Source of the DNA: Struthio camelus | Taxonomy: Eukaryota; Chordata; Aves; Struthioniformes; Struthionidae | Length of the DNA stretch: 64,000 nt | Reading direction: 5' to 3' | Assembly: GCF_040807025.1 (NCBI RefSeq) | Contig: NC_090954.1 | Location: 13,347,501-13,411,500, forward strand | Shown here: positions 22,901 through 36,500 of the stretch, piece after piece | Position numbering within the stretch: the first letter of the stretch is position 1 | How the letters are laid out: every line of letters starts with the position of its first letter | Notes under the pieces: model-generated | What the model was told of the DNA's origin: nothing | Database searches by the model: none | Seen by the model: the letters and a program-made list of their open reading frames with translations, nothing else | Translations under genes and position numbers: made by a program

Positions 22901-24493
22901 CGGCCACGGTTTATAGGCTCTGGTATTGACACAAATGGCATCAGAGTTGTGTTTTGTTTTGGTTTTTCAATAAGTCAGGCTGTAATTCACAGCAGCTACT
23001 TTATCACCCCCAAGAAAAGGGCAGGACAGACAGCTGGGGCAGAAAACCTGCTCAGCAGGAGGGAGGACTTGGAGACCCACAAGTGCAAGGAGTTTGAAAA
23101 AAGCACATATTCTGCACCATATGTGGGTATTTCCTTCCTCGTTCCTTGCTCCCTGACAAGCATTCACCTAGATATTTCTAGGAGTCTCATTTCAATAAGC
23201 TCTTGGAAGCCATTCTGCAGGCAAATGGTTTCTCTGATTAATTCGGCCTGGCCTGGCCTGGCCACTGGTGGGCTCGTCCCATGGACCTGCTGGTGAAGCT
23301 GCTCCTGCGCTGGGCCAGTGCAAGGAGCTCCTGGTGGGATGCAGTGCTCTCATCAGCTCACCTGGCCTTTTTGTTCCCCACACACTGCAGTCCCAGTTTC
23401 TCACTTCAAGTCCAACATAGCTCTGTCTTGTGGCACGTGCTGGACACTCGAGAACAGAGTAAAAGGATTTGGTTTATTTTAATTTTCACCCTCTGACTCT
23501 TTTTTTCCTCTGGTGACAAGTACTTGTGGAAATCTATTTTTAATGGAGGAGCTTTTTGGTAAGATTTGGGCAGGTTGGATATGTTGGTCTGATTTGGAGT
23601 TTGTTTGCCCTGACATATGGCAAGAAATTATAAAACATGGAAGTAATGTTCTTTCATTTCAATTGCTTTCAGCTTTATAAGGAAAAAAGCCTATGTGAGA
23701 AAACAAAAGCCCAAACACCCCAGATCTGTTTCCCAGAACCTCTTGCTATAACTCCCAAAACTTAAAAGGAACCAGTTGCCTTTTGATCATCCTGCCAAAC
23801 GTAGAAGAAACCCATGGTTCATAGGGGTCTAAGCTGAGCAACCAGTCGCCCGTAGCAAAATATCCTGCCCAAATCGCCCTGCAGATACCGCTGCTGCTAT
23901 GGTTTCCCAGGCTGCTCTTTGCCCATGCGGGTTAAGGCTTTTGCAGCTGTAGAAAGTGTCTTTCTCGTTACAGCCCTTCACAAATGTTTGTGCCCCCTCA
24001 AGATGTCTTGCAGTGGGTAGAGCTGCCCCCAGTGATGGTGTATGGATATGCATTAACACAGGCAGACACCCCTGGGTCAGTGGGCCCTGTCCCCATGGGG
24101 ATGTGGGAGCAGAGCAGCTGCTGGGGCAGCTCCTTTTTGGGGATTCCTGTGCCTCGTGGAGGCGGGAGTCATCCCTGATCGGGGTTTGCTGGTGATGCTG
24201 CCTCGCGTGACATTTCTCATGGGTGTGAGTCACTCTGGCACGTTCACCCAAAGCGAGGCAGGCTTGAGTGGAGACCAGAGGGAAGTGCCTTCACCTGACG
24301 CAGCTCTCTGCTCCAGCCAGTGAGCAGCGCTACCTCTGCCAGCACAGGAGCTGCAGCATTAGTACCCGTGGGAGTCACAGTGTCAGCACCTGCGAGACCC
24401 GGGCCCCGCGACGCCCTGCGTGGTCGTACTGAGGGGACTGCGACGTTGGCCGGGACCAGGAAAGGTGATGTTATGTTTTGTTGCCTTGCAGGG

Positions 24494-24520
24494 ATGTCTG
24501 GTTGGGAGGTAGGCAATTAA
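24494..24520 (+). other. TNIP1: Eight-codon upstream ORF in the TNIP1 leader
   Basis: The start-codon exon begins after tgccttgcag at 24491. Two bases in, an ATG opens a short frame (MSGWEVGN, then TAA) that ends nine bases before the TNIP1 start codon and is in a different frame. If the acceptor is used as proposed, ribosomes would meet this uORF first. Any effect on translation is inferred. Confidence 0.5.
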
Positions 24521-24529
24521 ACAGCAGAC

Positions 24530-27500
24530 ATGGAAGGGAGAGGACCCTACCGCATCTACGATCCTGGTGGGGGGATGGAGGAAAAAGGATCCGTGACCTT
24601 TGAGCAGCTGGTGGAAGAGAACACCCGGCTGAAGGAGAAGATGCAGGGGATAAAGTCCATAGGTAATTGCTGCTGGGTGGAGGATGAGGTTTGCCTTCTG
24701 GGGAGCCTGTTGCCTTCTTCCAACAGCCTCTGCCTGGCAGCCTAGCCTGCGTCCAAGGAGCACAACGGTTTTCTTGCTCCATCCACTAAGAAGGGCACTA
24801 AGAAGCCAGGGATCTTAGTAGTATGGCAGTAGCAAAGCAAAGCCCTCACCCTCTCAGTGAGTCAAGCAGGATTTCTGGGCTTTTTCATGGTGGGGTGCAG
24901 AGAGACATTGCACGTTCGTAGATGGGCCCAAAGTCTTTGCTAAACTCCTGGGCTGCATTGCAGTGTGACAAACGGCTGAGAAAAGGGGGAAGCGGTGGAA
25001 GTAAGGTTAGCTCCCCTGGAGCCCTGAAGTGGCAGATCATAGAAAACCAGCATATGTCCAGCTTTCAACTAAAGCCCTTGCTTCCTGCAACCCCCATCTG
25101 ATCAGGCGCTTTTCCTGGGTGCTGCTCAGAGACTGAATTGTGCTTGCAGGACCCTGATGCTGGGAGATCCCTGCACAACATAGACACGAGTATTGCTGTC
25201 TGCAAGCATCGGCAGCAGAAATCCGCAGCAGCAGGGATGTGCCAGTGCTGAGATGCCCTAGACGAATAGTGCCATCCCCTTTCTCCTTCCTGGCCGCCTT
25301 CCTCCACCCGCCTCTGTTTTTGCTTTTGGTCTGGTGACCCAGCTTCCGGTTTCAAGTCCTACTTCTGCAATTGAATTTCCATTTGCTTTGTGATTCCCGT
25401 TGTGTGTTCCATGCCCCTACCTGTGACTGAAACCTGCTAGCTTGGGCGTAGCTGCCTGGGATGGGGAGAGGGTTGGATTGTTTGTGCCGGATCCCACAGC
25501 TTGAGGGCTGGACCCCATATCATCCAGGCTTAAAACAGGCTCTCCTGGAAAGAGGAGAAGACTTTTGAGAGAAGCAGTGCCGCAGTTCCGTCTCCTGTGA
25601 CCTGTCCTCCTTGTGTCAGCTTGGGGCACTCTGCAGCCCGTGAGCCATAGATGTAGCTCTGCTGTAAGAATTGACCAGGAAGAGCTGGTTTTAGATGAAA
25701 AAAGACTGTGCTGGGCTTTTCCTCTCCTCCTGTCCCTGAGCAGAGAGGATTGGTGCTGACTGATGCAGCTGCTCCAGGGCAGGCACTTGGAAGGGAGGGT
25801 GCGCACAGGGGAACATGAGACTCTTTTTGTTGCCCGCAACAGGAGAGCTGCTGGAAGAGTCCCAGATGGAGGCATCCAAGCTGCGGCAGAAGGTGGAGGA
25901 CCTCGTGAAGGACAAAGAAATGCTGATGGCGTCATCTTCCTTGGAGAAACTGGTTGCAGAAACAGGAGGTAGGAGGTGGGAGGCCCACCGAGGAGGGATA
26001 ACCCGATGGCTGAGGATCCTGAGCTCAGGGGAAGGGAGAGGATGCAGCGCAGGGTCTGGAAGATGTCCATGAGGGTCTCTTCAGGGGTGCTCGCCTCTCT
26101 GTTAAGTGGCCAGACTTGGCTTCCTTTGCACTTACTGCATCAACGTTGCTCTCTCGCTTGCTTTGCCCGTGCACGAGTCTCCCTCGTTGCCAGAAACGCA
26201 CATAAGAGGTAGGCTGACTGCTTTCCCACAGGTGGGACGTGTTCCTGGGAAAGTCACGGAGGAGGGGCACGGAGGGGGGGTGTGAGCAGTGTGTGACAAG
26301 TGCCCTCCCATCTGGCTGCCGACTGCCCAGGATTTCCTGCCACCTCTGGAGCAGCTGCGTAGATGTCCATGCTCCTCTGGCCATGTGTCCCCATGCTCCC
26401 CTGGCCTGGGAAAGGCCAGATACAGCTTTACTGGCAGGCGGTGGTTCCTAAACCACCAGTTCATGGCTGGTGGAAACAGGAAGGCAAAGCCACGCTGGTG
26501 TAATGGGAAGAAGAGATCATCCTACCATAACACAGAGTTTCCTTGAATCTTCTCCAGCTGCTTAGCAATGAGCTCAGTCTCACAGGGGCATGGGCCAGGG
26601 CAGTAGTTGTCTTTAGTAAGGAAAGCAGAGGTGGCTCCAAGTTGAGTGTTTCTCTCCACCAAGGTCAGTGTTGCGTGTTTGGGTGTGTTTCAAGGCAGCC
26701 TGCAGCCTTCTCTGCTCTCAGGAGTGTGTTTAGTAAGGCCGAGTTTAACAAGGCCAGCTTAAGGGCTGGCCAGGGATGTCGTCTTCTGGAGCTGATGGGA
26801 GCCCTGACATAAGCAGGGCTCCTGCAGCCAAATCAGTTTCTGTCAACGTTTATTTAAGGCTGCCTAAGGCAAAGCAGTTTTGCAGAGTGGTAATGGTGAC
26901 AGAGCCTTACCTTCCCATGGGTTTAATTTGCTGGGGGTGAAAACCACTGGGAAAGTCTCTGCATCTCTGCAGCTTTGTTTGACATCAGCAGAGCCGCATG
27001 AGTGAGGAATTGCCTGTGGGGCGTGAGCTGGTGCCCTCAGGGACAGAGGGCTGCCCCTTTGAAGGGGAAGTTGTGCTGCCTTGCCCGTTGCGCTGCCAGC
27101 TGTTGGCTGGGTTTAAGCTGGGGCAAGCGCGGAGCGGGGCTAGTTGGTCTGGCAGGCAGGGCTCTGCCAAGGCACCTACTCCTGGCACCCGTTGGCCTGG
27201 GCGGAGAGGAGCAAGGTACAGCCCCGTGCTCTCTTCTTTGTCCTTGAACCACTTTGCTCCGAGCATGCTAGTCTGCAGGTGGTTAGATGAAGAAGAATCC
27301 AGCCTTCACTGTGTCCACTGCTGCCAGTGGAGCTGTGTTTAGTTGTACCCATGATAAGCTTAGAGAGGGCAGGCACAAGCCATCAGCTGCAGCCAGTGAA
27401 AGATACTGCTGCCGCAGTCGCGCTCAGTCAAATCAGCACTGTCATCCCTTCTCCTGGAGGGAGGCAGGCTGGGAGGTTTCTGTCCCATCGCCATAGCCGG

Positions 27501-30500
27501 AGAGGAAACAGTGTGTGTGTCCTCCCTCACAGCGTGTGTGTCCTGGTCTCTGCATCCCTGTGCAGGAGAGGAGAGACCCTGCTCTGCAAAACGCTTATGG
27601 CTCCATGTTCTCTCCCTTCCACAGCTGGTGGCCCTGATCCCAGCTCCTCCCTAGCCACTCCGGGCAATACCCAGAAGCAGCCGAATGCAGAAGCACGGAA
27701 GTCTCCTCTGAGTGTGAGTCTGGAGAAAGCAAGAGCTTGCTCTGAGATGTCCCAGAGGGAGAGACTGGCGGGCTGGTTAGAAGAAGAGGCGGCAGTCTTT
27801 GTTCCCTAGGAACAGGAACAAATCTGCAGGAGTCGGCTTCTCTGCTGTTCCCCCCTCCTGTGCTCCCAGGACAGCAGGGGCCAATACTGCTGCAGAGCTG
27901 GTGACCAAAGGCAGGACCTGCTGCAGTTACTGAGGGCCCTGGGCACCCCTGGGCCACCCATGCAGCTGGCCAACCCCAGGGATAGCAGCCTGGGAAACCT
28001 CTTTCCTAGGAGCCTCTGGGTTTTCACTGCCCATATATGTGGCATTATCTTTGTAATAAGTCAGAGATGCTCAAAGCCATGTTGACTTATAGGAGTGCAG
28101 AGGGGTGAGGTAGCTTGGGACTGGGCCATGCTCCTGTCCTGGCTGTCCCTAGGTCTCTCCCTCCATGCAGGTTTGCCTTTCCCTCGCTGGGGGGGACCTG
28201 ACCTTGTGCCTCCTGTTGCAGGGTTCCTCGTCAGAGTTTGAGATTGTTCCTGCTGAAGTACAGGGGTTTTTGCAGGCGAGCGGGAGAACGGTGAGTGGCC
28301 CTGGTGCCTTGGGGAAGCTTGCTCAGGCTGCAGGTGGAGAATCGGCTCCGGGTGCGTCGGAGGGCGTGTGTGGGAGCGAAGGGGCTGGGTCGAGCCCCAG
28401 GAGCGTAGCTGTTGGCAGGCTGCGTGGCGCGTGCACGCAGGGCTGGGAGGCCTGGGTCGAAGTGGGCGCTCGGGCTGTTCTCTGCGCTGGCCTTCACCAG
28501 GGGCGAGTTGCCGTGGTCGTGCGGGCAAGGGAGCAGTGATGCACGGTCACAGCTCCAGCATTCCCGATGCTGAGAGCAGGTGCTGTTGCGTTCAACACTG
28601 CTCTCAAGCCAACTGACATTGAGCTTGGAGAAACTCCTACCAGTGCCCTCACCAAGAAGGGAAGGAGAAGAAATAAAGGCAGGGACATGGCTGATGATGC
28701 TGCAGGCTCTTCTACTAAGTAATGGTGGGGCAGGAAGTGTTGGCAGCCTCCTTCCTCCTAACAGACCTCCTCTAGGCATCTGCAGAGGAACTGCGCACGC
28801 AGAGCCAGGCATGCCTGCAGCTCCTGGGACTGCGCGGCACCATGGTAGCCACATGGTGTCCAGCAGAGCCTCCCTCGCTGATGACAGTGAAGGGGGCTTG
28901 GCCAGTCCACAGGCAGGAGGGGAAGTGTACAGCCCCGTGGCTGATCCTCCCCACATCTCTCTCTGTCTCGCTGTGGTGCAGAGGGCTCGCAAAGACTGGC
29001 ACGTGCACCCCTGCGTACAACTTCTCTCGCCTGGCCCAGGCAGGGAGATGAGAGAAGGGGGAAGTCATGAAGCTGCTTTCGAAGGGCTTCTCGCTCCTGT
29101 ATGCGAATAGCCTGGCTGCCGGTTGCCCTGGCACCGTGAGCACCAGCAAGCGACACCAGCCAGCCGGGGACACTGGTGCCTCCAAGCACCATGGGACAGG
29201 GATGGGAAGGGCTGCGATGAGCTGAGGAGCTGTTGGTGATGCTCGGATGCTCGCCTCCCCATTCCCACACGGGATGGGGAGACTGGGTTTATTCTCTCTG
29301 CCTCCACTGTTGCTGACAGGGTCTGCCCCAGCCCAGGTGTGTTTGCCAGCTCTGTTTGCTGCAATCTGAATGTCCTCTCAGCTGGGGTACCATGTCCTGT
29401 CCCCTCCCTGGGTCCCAGGTTGCTTCATGAAGGCCCTTGTGTGTGCTGCAAGCGGTGTGAGCAGGGGCAGGGGAGTCCAGCCCCGCAGCCCCTAGCTGGC
29501 CTAGCCACTCCAGCGCTCGAATGGGATGAAAATCAACACGTGCCACACCGCGGCGGTGCGTGGGGCAGGAAGAGGAAGCGCTCTCGTTACACATGCCAGT
29601 TTGCGTTTGCCACCACTGTCACCTCTGAAAAGCGAGGCAGTGTCGGGGTCTGTGCTGGGTCACGTCAGATCTGCGGGAAGAGGCACTGGGACGCAGCTGG
29701 GGAACACCAGACCCTCTGGGTGGCTCAGCGCTGTGCTCATGTCCCGCTCCAGGCCCCACGTGGGTCTTGCGGCAGCTCTGCCTGCTCGGCTCTCCTGGCC
29801 GAGCTTGGGTCCTGGCGGCCTCCTCTCGCCAGCCGGCGTTGGTGGAAGGAGCTGGCTGTCCCGGGCCCCCTAACGCACCCTCTCCACGGGCTCCCCGATG
29901 GCAGTATCGGGGCCGTAAACCCCAGGGCCGGGCAGCTGGGGACGCTCTCGGCCTCTCGCCCCACAGGAGTTTCCGAGGACGGTGGGGTGCGTGCAGGGTG
30001 ACTCAGCGGGGCTGGGAGCGGTGCGGGCGGAGGTGTGCCAGCCCTTCCCCACCTCCTGCCTGGCGCGGGAGGCCACCGGCGCTGTGCCGCAGCGCGGGCT
30101 GCCGCACCAGGGCCCGGCCGTGTTGTGCACACAGTGCTGCAGGTCTCCAAGGCAATGCAGGAGTTAATCACCCACAACAATGGAGGGCAGCCGGTTACGG
30201 CACGGCGGCCGGGGCGCTGGCGCTGGCGTGTGCTGTGCGTAGGTGGGTGTGCGCGGTGACGCTGGCAGGCGTGCCGTGACCTGGGCTCTCACCGGCCACG
30301 GCTTAAATCCAGCACGTTTTTGCTCTTGACTGCTGTGCGCCCAAGAGCCTGGATTGCCCGGCGCCTGCCGTGTCACGGTGGACAGGGGAGCTGCAGAGCG
30401 ATGCCAGAAGAGGAGAGGAAGGAGGTACAGGCTGGGATAAGACCGTCCCTGAGCTGAGGGCGGAGGGGAAACAGAGACCTTTGCAGACCCAAAGGAGAGG

Positions 30501-33500
30501 GGAGGGAGCGCGGGGCAGGGAGGAGGGAGCGCAGGGCAGGGAGGAGGCAGCCCAGACCCACTCGGAGTAGGCTGGAGGCGCTCAGGGGCTCCGTTCTTAC
30601 ACAGGGTCAGACGACACCTCATTTCTGCTGGGGAGGGAGAACCGGCATGTCCCGGTGCCCCCGGCGAGGAGTCCCTACGTGTTCGTGCTGGTGGTTTAGC
30701 GAGCCTGTGCTGGGCACTGCAGGGTCAGGCCTCTCCTGCTTTAACCTCAGCTCGCTCGGGGCCTGGGGGCAGCAGAGCGGTTTCCCTGCTTTCCTGGTTG
30801 CTGTTTGGGTTAGCTGCAGATGGGCCTCGGCGGCGCTGAGCCGTCGGGGGGGAGGTTTGGGAGCAGCGCCGCTGGGTTGCTGTGGGGAGAGGCAGCCTGA
30901 GCCTGGGGCTGGCTGCGGCGCCTGCCGAGTGGCCCCCCAGCTCAGAGGGCCCCTCCGTCCCGGGTCGCAGACCTGTCCGCAGCGCACGTGTGCCGTGGCA
31001 GTGTAGCGAGCCTGCGGCGAGTGGAGTGCTGTCTGCAGGCAGCCGCCAGCATGCCTTGCGCTGCGCGGTTGGGTGGGTGCAATTAATCAAATCCTTACGG
31101 ATGTGGCACACGGCTGACATCTGGTACAGCAAGCACGGTGCGCAGGTTGCCGTATGGGGTAAGAAACACAGGGACCCTCTCCTGGAGGGACAGGGAGCCT
31201 GCAGACAAACCGCAGCTCCCAGAGCGAGCCAGGGCCCAAAAGGGCCGCGATGACCGGAGCTGTGGGGAAAGGACAGTCTCAAGTCACAGTGGAGAGATTT
31301 CTGTCTGATCTAGTATTGCTGCTCCACTGCTCTAGAAGGGTGTTTTAGGGTACTGGTGTGGGCGAGTTCAGGAAAGAGAAGGGGGTAGGAAATGGAGTTA
31401 CTTTCTTTACTATAAAAGAGTTAGAAACTTGGTCTGCATAGGTTTTCAAGGGGAATGAGGTATGGATGGGCTGGGGAAGCTGTTTTGGTACTGCCACCTG
31501 CCACCCAGGCACTTGGCCTATCCAGGTCCAATGGCTGGGAATCAAACCTTTATAAAGCAGATATGGTTTGTATCTGCTTTATACCCAGAGTTACTGTAGA
31601 GTCTTCATTGTTGACAGTTTCAAATGTAGCAGATTGGAGAGCAGGAAAGCTGCGTGTTGCTACAGAGGACGTCAGAGCAGGTGATTGTGACGATCCCCTC
31701 TGTGTCTTGTTTCCTGCACGGGGCAGATGGGTGGCAAAGAAGCAGGAGGAGGTCAGCAGAGCACGACTTGTGGGTTTTGAGAAGGTGCTTTTGGGGTGCA
31801 GTGAGGGCAGAGTAGCCTGCAGGCCCAGATGCCACTAGAGGGAGATGTGCAAGTGAGCTGCAAGGAGAGGGCTGAAATGCAGCTAAGAGCAGGGCGGAAA
31901 TGCAGCCCGGTGCTCAGTGCTGGGCCGGTTCCCTGCCATGGCCCAGAGAGGGGCAACGCAGACCTGCCACAAGAGGGAACCTGGCAGCGCTCCCTGAACT
32001 GAGCTGACCATGCTTCATCCCCTTCCATCCGTAGGACTTAGAGCAGCTGCCAAATGAGGACACCAACCTGCTGCCCCAGCTGCAGCGCCTGGAGAGCACG
32101 CTGAGTGTCTGCACCGAGGAGGCCAGCAAGAACCAGGTCTTCATGCGCCTGGGCCACATGGCCTCTGAGTTCAACCGCCTGGCCTCCAAGGTGCACAAGA
32201 ATGAGCAGAGGACATCACTCCTACAGGTGAGTGAGGGCTCACTGGGGTCTTCCCCGGGTTTTTCCTTTTTTCTACCAAGCCTTCCTTGTCCTTGTGCTGC
32301 CCTGCTCCATCCTGCCCCTGTCTGCTGTGGGCCCCTTCCCTGAGCCCCCTTGCTGCTGCCAGCCAAGGAGCTGGTTCCTGGGGATGGTACTCTCCCGGCA
32401 GCCACACTCTGGGTCTGGTAGCAGAGCTGGGGCTCGGCGGAAGCTAGGTGGCCAGGGAGGCTCTTGGGGCCATCAGCCTTGTTAAAGGGAGGGCATTCGC
32501 CTGTGTTGGTGCCTCAAGGAGCCTCACACTGCCAGCATTTGCCCCGCAGACACTGTGTGAGCAGCTGCGCAATGAGAACGAGGAGCTGCGAGCCAAGCTG
32601 GAGAGGGACCTGGAGCAGAGAAACCAGGCCCTGGAGAAGCTCAGGTGAGGGTGGCTGATGGGATAGGGGATGGAGCTGCTCTCCTGGCTGCCCCGGATGT
32701 TTCTCCCCACTTGACCGAGGCTGTCTCTGCCCTGCAGATGTGAGAACCAGGAGCTCCGGAGGATGGTGACGCTGAGCAGCAAGGAAAATGCAAAGAGGGA
32801 AGGTGCCGAGCAGCAGCAGGTAATGGGACAGCCCCTCTGCTACCCCAGCAGCGCTGCCCTTGGAGAGAGCTGGGAAGGAAGCGGGGAAGCCTACAAATCA
32901 CACTGGCAAATATCTGCATGGGCTGATTTTAAACAGGAACCCTGTCCTTCAGTTTGTCCCAGCGTGACTGGTGCAACTGTTTAGGAACTTGGGGGTTGGG
33001 GTTGGAGGCAGTGGCATGCAAAGTTGTTTATGTTTAGCTGATTTCTCTGCCTGGCCTCTGCAAAAGTCCTGAGGGTGCCTGTGTGTGTGCTTCCACCAGA
33101 GTGGGACCATGGTGGAGAAGGTGCCAGGCAGAGGAGGGCTGGAGGCCAAGGAGAAGAAAGTGAAGATCCTGGAGCACCAGCGCAACGAGGTGAGGCTCGA
33201 TGCCAGGGTGAGCTGCCAGGCTGCCTGAGGGAGGCACCAACAAGGAGGGGGGAGTGGGGTTGGATTGAACTGTGGCGCATGCAGCTGAGGTTGCGCTGGT
33301 GAGACTGGTGGTGGTGCGGAGGCCAGAGGAAGGGCTGTGGAGCAGCAGGAAAGTGCTGCCTGGAGCAGGGATCTCCACTCAGCTCATTCCTAAGGTGTTT
33401 TTGCAGTGGGTTTGTGGAGAGTAACAGGAGGCTGTTCAGGGCTAATGCAGGGCTGCGCCTTACTTGGGGCTGGGCCTGGGCTCGCGTTCACCCAGCCCTT

Positions 33501-36500
33501 CCTCCCTGCAGCTGCTGGAGGTCAATAAGCAGTGGGATCAGCACTTCCGATCCATGAAGCAGCAGTACGAGCAGAAGGTGAGTAAGGCCCAGCGCTCAAG
33601 GCTGTTTGCACGTCTAGCCACGTGTGGGGTGGGGAGACTCAGAAGAGACTGAGTGTCAGGGAAGATGTTGGGGTGCTGTCCGTGCCCTGCTCTGCTCGTT
33701 CTACCTCTAGTACAGGCCCGTCTGCTCCCGCCACTGGAGCTCAAGAGACCAATGTCCCCTTCCCTCCTGGCAGATAACAGATCTGCGCCAGAAGCTGGCT
33801 GAGGCGCAGAGAGCGCTGACTGAGCTGGAGTCAGAGCGGGAGCAGAAGCAACGGGATTTTGACCGCAAGCTGCTCCTGGCCAAATCCAGGATTGAAACGG
33901 AGGAGGCGAGTCCCTTGGGAAAGGCTGTGGGGAGCTGCCAGCCCTGTCGCCCTCCCCTGGCTGATTTCCCTCCCGGCTCTTCCAGGCGGAGAAGGACAGG
34001 CTGGCCACAGAGGTGAGGGACCTGCAGCAGAGGATGCGGTTCCTGCAGGAGCAGCTGGCTCCTGTCACCAAGCAGAGAGAGTACCAGGAGAAAGAGATCC
34101 AGAGGCTGAACAAGGTGAGGCCTGTGACACAGCTGGTCCTTGCAAAGTGTCTTTTATGCTCTCCAGCCTCTTCTGCTCTCTCGACTCCCAAACTGACCCT
34201 GTTCCACCCTTTCCTGCCTCTGCCCAGCACTGAGCCCAGGAGGTACCAGTGCTGTGGAGCTCAGCCTTCTAAGCCTCCTCAGATGCCCCCACCTGTAGCT
34301 CCTTGCCTAGGAGGCCTGGAAGGAGGTGCCTGCACCATGGCAAAGAGCCTCGTCTGGGTGGCAGCCAACTGTGGCTCCTTTGGGACCATGCCTAGTAGCA
34401 TCTGCTGCTCCACGCTCACCACCTCTCCGGGGGGAGGCAACAGAGGGAGCCTGTGTGGGACAGAGCTGACCGCATCCCTCTAGGCTCTCTGGGAAAGGAT
34501 GCTCAGCTTCCTGAGCGTCCTTCCTCCCAATGAGGGGATTGCTCAGCTTGTTTATACCCGCTTCCAGCGCTGGGCACTATGGCCCTCTGGAGATGTTGCC
34601 TGCACAGCGCTTTGCTCTGACTGCTCTCCCTGCTCCTCCTCTCCCTCCTCAGGCACTAGAGGAGGCCCTGAATGTCCAGGCCTCTCCACCACCCACCTTT
34701 GCCACTGCTGCGGAGCCAGTTGGGAAGATGCCACGGCAGGAGCTGCTGACCCAGAATGAGCTCCTCAAGCAGCAGGTAGGGCAGGGCAGAGCAGCCCCTG
34801 CTCCCACAGAACTGACAGAGGCTGAGAGGTAGCAAAGAGCCCTGGCTCCCCCCGGCACAGAGCCCGGCATGGCTTGGAGCAGCCCGGGAGCCCTAGCAGA
34901 TGTCTGTGCTGGGGGTGGGGGTGGGAGTCAGCTGCTGAGCACAGGATCCTCCAGGCCTTAGCTGGAGGCACTGCAGCCGTGGGCTGTAATGCTAATGTAC
35001 CTGCCTGGAGCTTGGCTTAGCCTGTGGGGACAAGGACAATAACACAGCAATGGTGTGTGCTTGGAGAGAGGAATCTGCCCTCAGCTGGGTGCACCCATAT
35101 CCCTTCCCTCTGCCAGGTGAAAATCTTTGAGGAGGACTTCCAGCGGGAAAGGAGTGACAGGGAGAGGATGAACGAGGAGAAGGAAGAGCTGAAGCAGCAG
35201 CTGGAGAAGCTGCAGAAGCAACTGGCAGTCTCCAACAACCAGGTGAGCAGCGCTGTGCACCACTGGCAGCTCCCAGGAGCCCCAGGGTCCCTTGCAGGGC
35301 GAATTAGAGATGCTCATCCCCAGTGTTACAGCCCCCGACAGCACTGGGGTCGCCGTTTCTACCTTGGAGGAGGGAGTGAGGAGGAAGCAGAAAGGCCAGA
35401 GCAGTTGTTTCCCTTCCTCTTGTCTCTGCTGGAGCCAGCTGGGGAGGGCCTGGGAGGGCTGAGGTTGGTTTGGACCTGTAGTGTATGAGTGGTGCGAAGC
35501 TCCCATCTGGCCTGGCAGAGAAAGGCCTCCTTTTGTGAGGCAGGTGTCACCAGTGAGTGGGAGCTGGCTGTGCCCCCAGGAAGGGATTTGAGGCCATCTC
35601 CCTGCACTTTCTTCTTCCTCTTGCTAGTCATCTGTGGGGCTGACTTGGGGAACCTATAAGCACAGGAGAGGGGCAGCCCATGGCTGTCACTGTGCCAAAA
35701 AACAGCCTGTCTCCTGTCCTCTCCCTCTCCAGAGGGAAGGCTGGGAGAGCCTTGGCTATAACCACAGCTCCCCACTGTTGGCCTGGGGTTTTATTCCCTG
35801 GTGTGGGCAGGTCTGCAGGGCCTTGCAGCATCCCCTGCCCCATGGACATGGGATGGGGCTGGTAGGGTAGGCTCCACGCTAACCTCCCCCCTCACTCCCA
35901 GCTGCGTGTCTCCAAGGACGACTGCCAGCGGGAGAAGGAGGAGAAGGAGAAGCTGAAGAAGCTGCTGAAACAGCACAAGCAGGTAGGGAGGATGGAAAGC
36001 CTTCCTGGCCCTGACCAGAGGGGCTGGTGTGGGAGAGGGGCTGCGGAGCTGCGGGCTGGCCAGCAAGTCCTGGCAGTAGCCCCTCGTTTGCTGTCGGGCT
36101 GCGTGGGTTTGGGGCACGCCTCGGAGAGGTAGATCTGGGTCCTGGTGGTGGTTTGTATCAGTGGCTGCCCCCAGTGCTCTTCAGCATCTCTCCCGGCTCT
36201 TCACAGGCTTCTGGTGAGAGACTGCACCCCGAGCCGCTGCCGGGGCCACTGGCCCCTGCTTGCCCCATGTATCAGTACCAGTACAGTCCCCCTGTGGCTC
36301 ACCCCATGTACCACGGCTTTGACGACTGGCAGCAGATCCGATACCCACCAGCAATGCCAGGCGAGCACGCGCCGGGACAAAACTTCCACCACTTCGCTCC
36401 AGTGAGTATCTCCTTTGCCCCTGCATCCCCAGTCTCCTCTTTCTGCAGTTTTGGGAGGTGTTTGGGCAGCCAGTGCCTGCCCTGCTGGGCTGTCCCATGC

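Larger units (their letters stand above)
14600..24480. other. TNIP1: Probable TNIP1 intron 1
   Basis: No coding exon is visible between the minisatellite and the TNIP1 start codon exon. The interval holds a kB site (18175), CpG-rich patches (18650-18990 and 22200-22900), an A20 run (20286-20305) and a CR1-like LINE remnant (20876-21375). The remaining sequence shows nothing I can name. Confidence 0.6.

Noticed and set aside
33901-33914. Use of a downstream GT (gcga|gtccc) as the TNIP1 donor instead of GC
   Set aside because: It shifts the phase and destroys the conserved coiled-coil reading in the next exon, so the GC-AG border is preferred.
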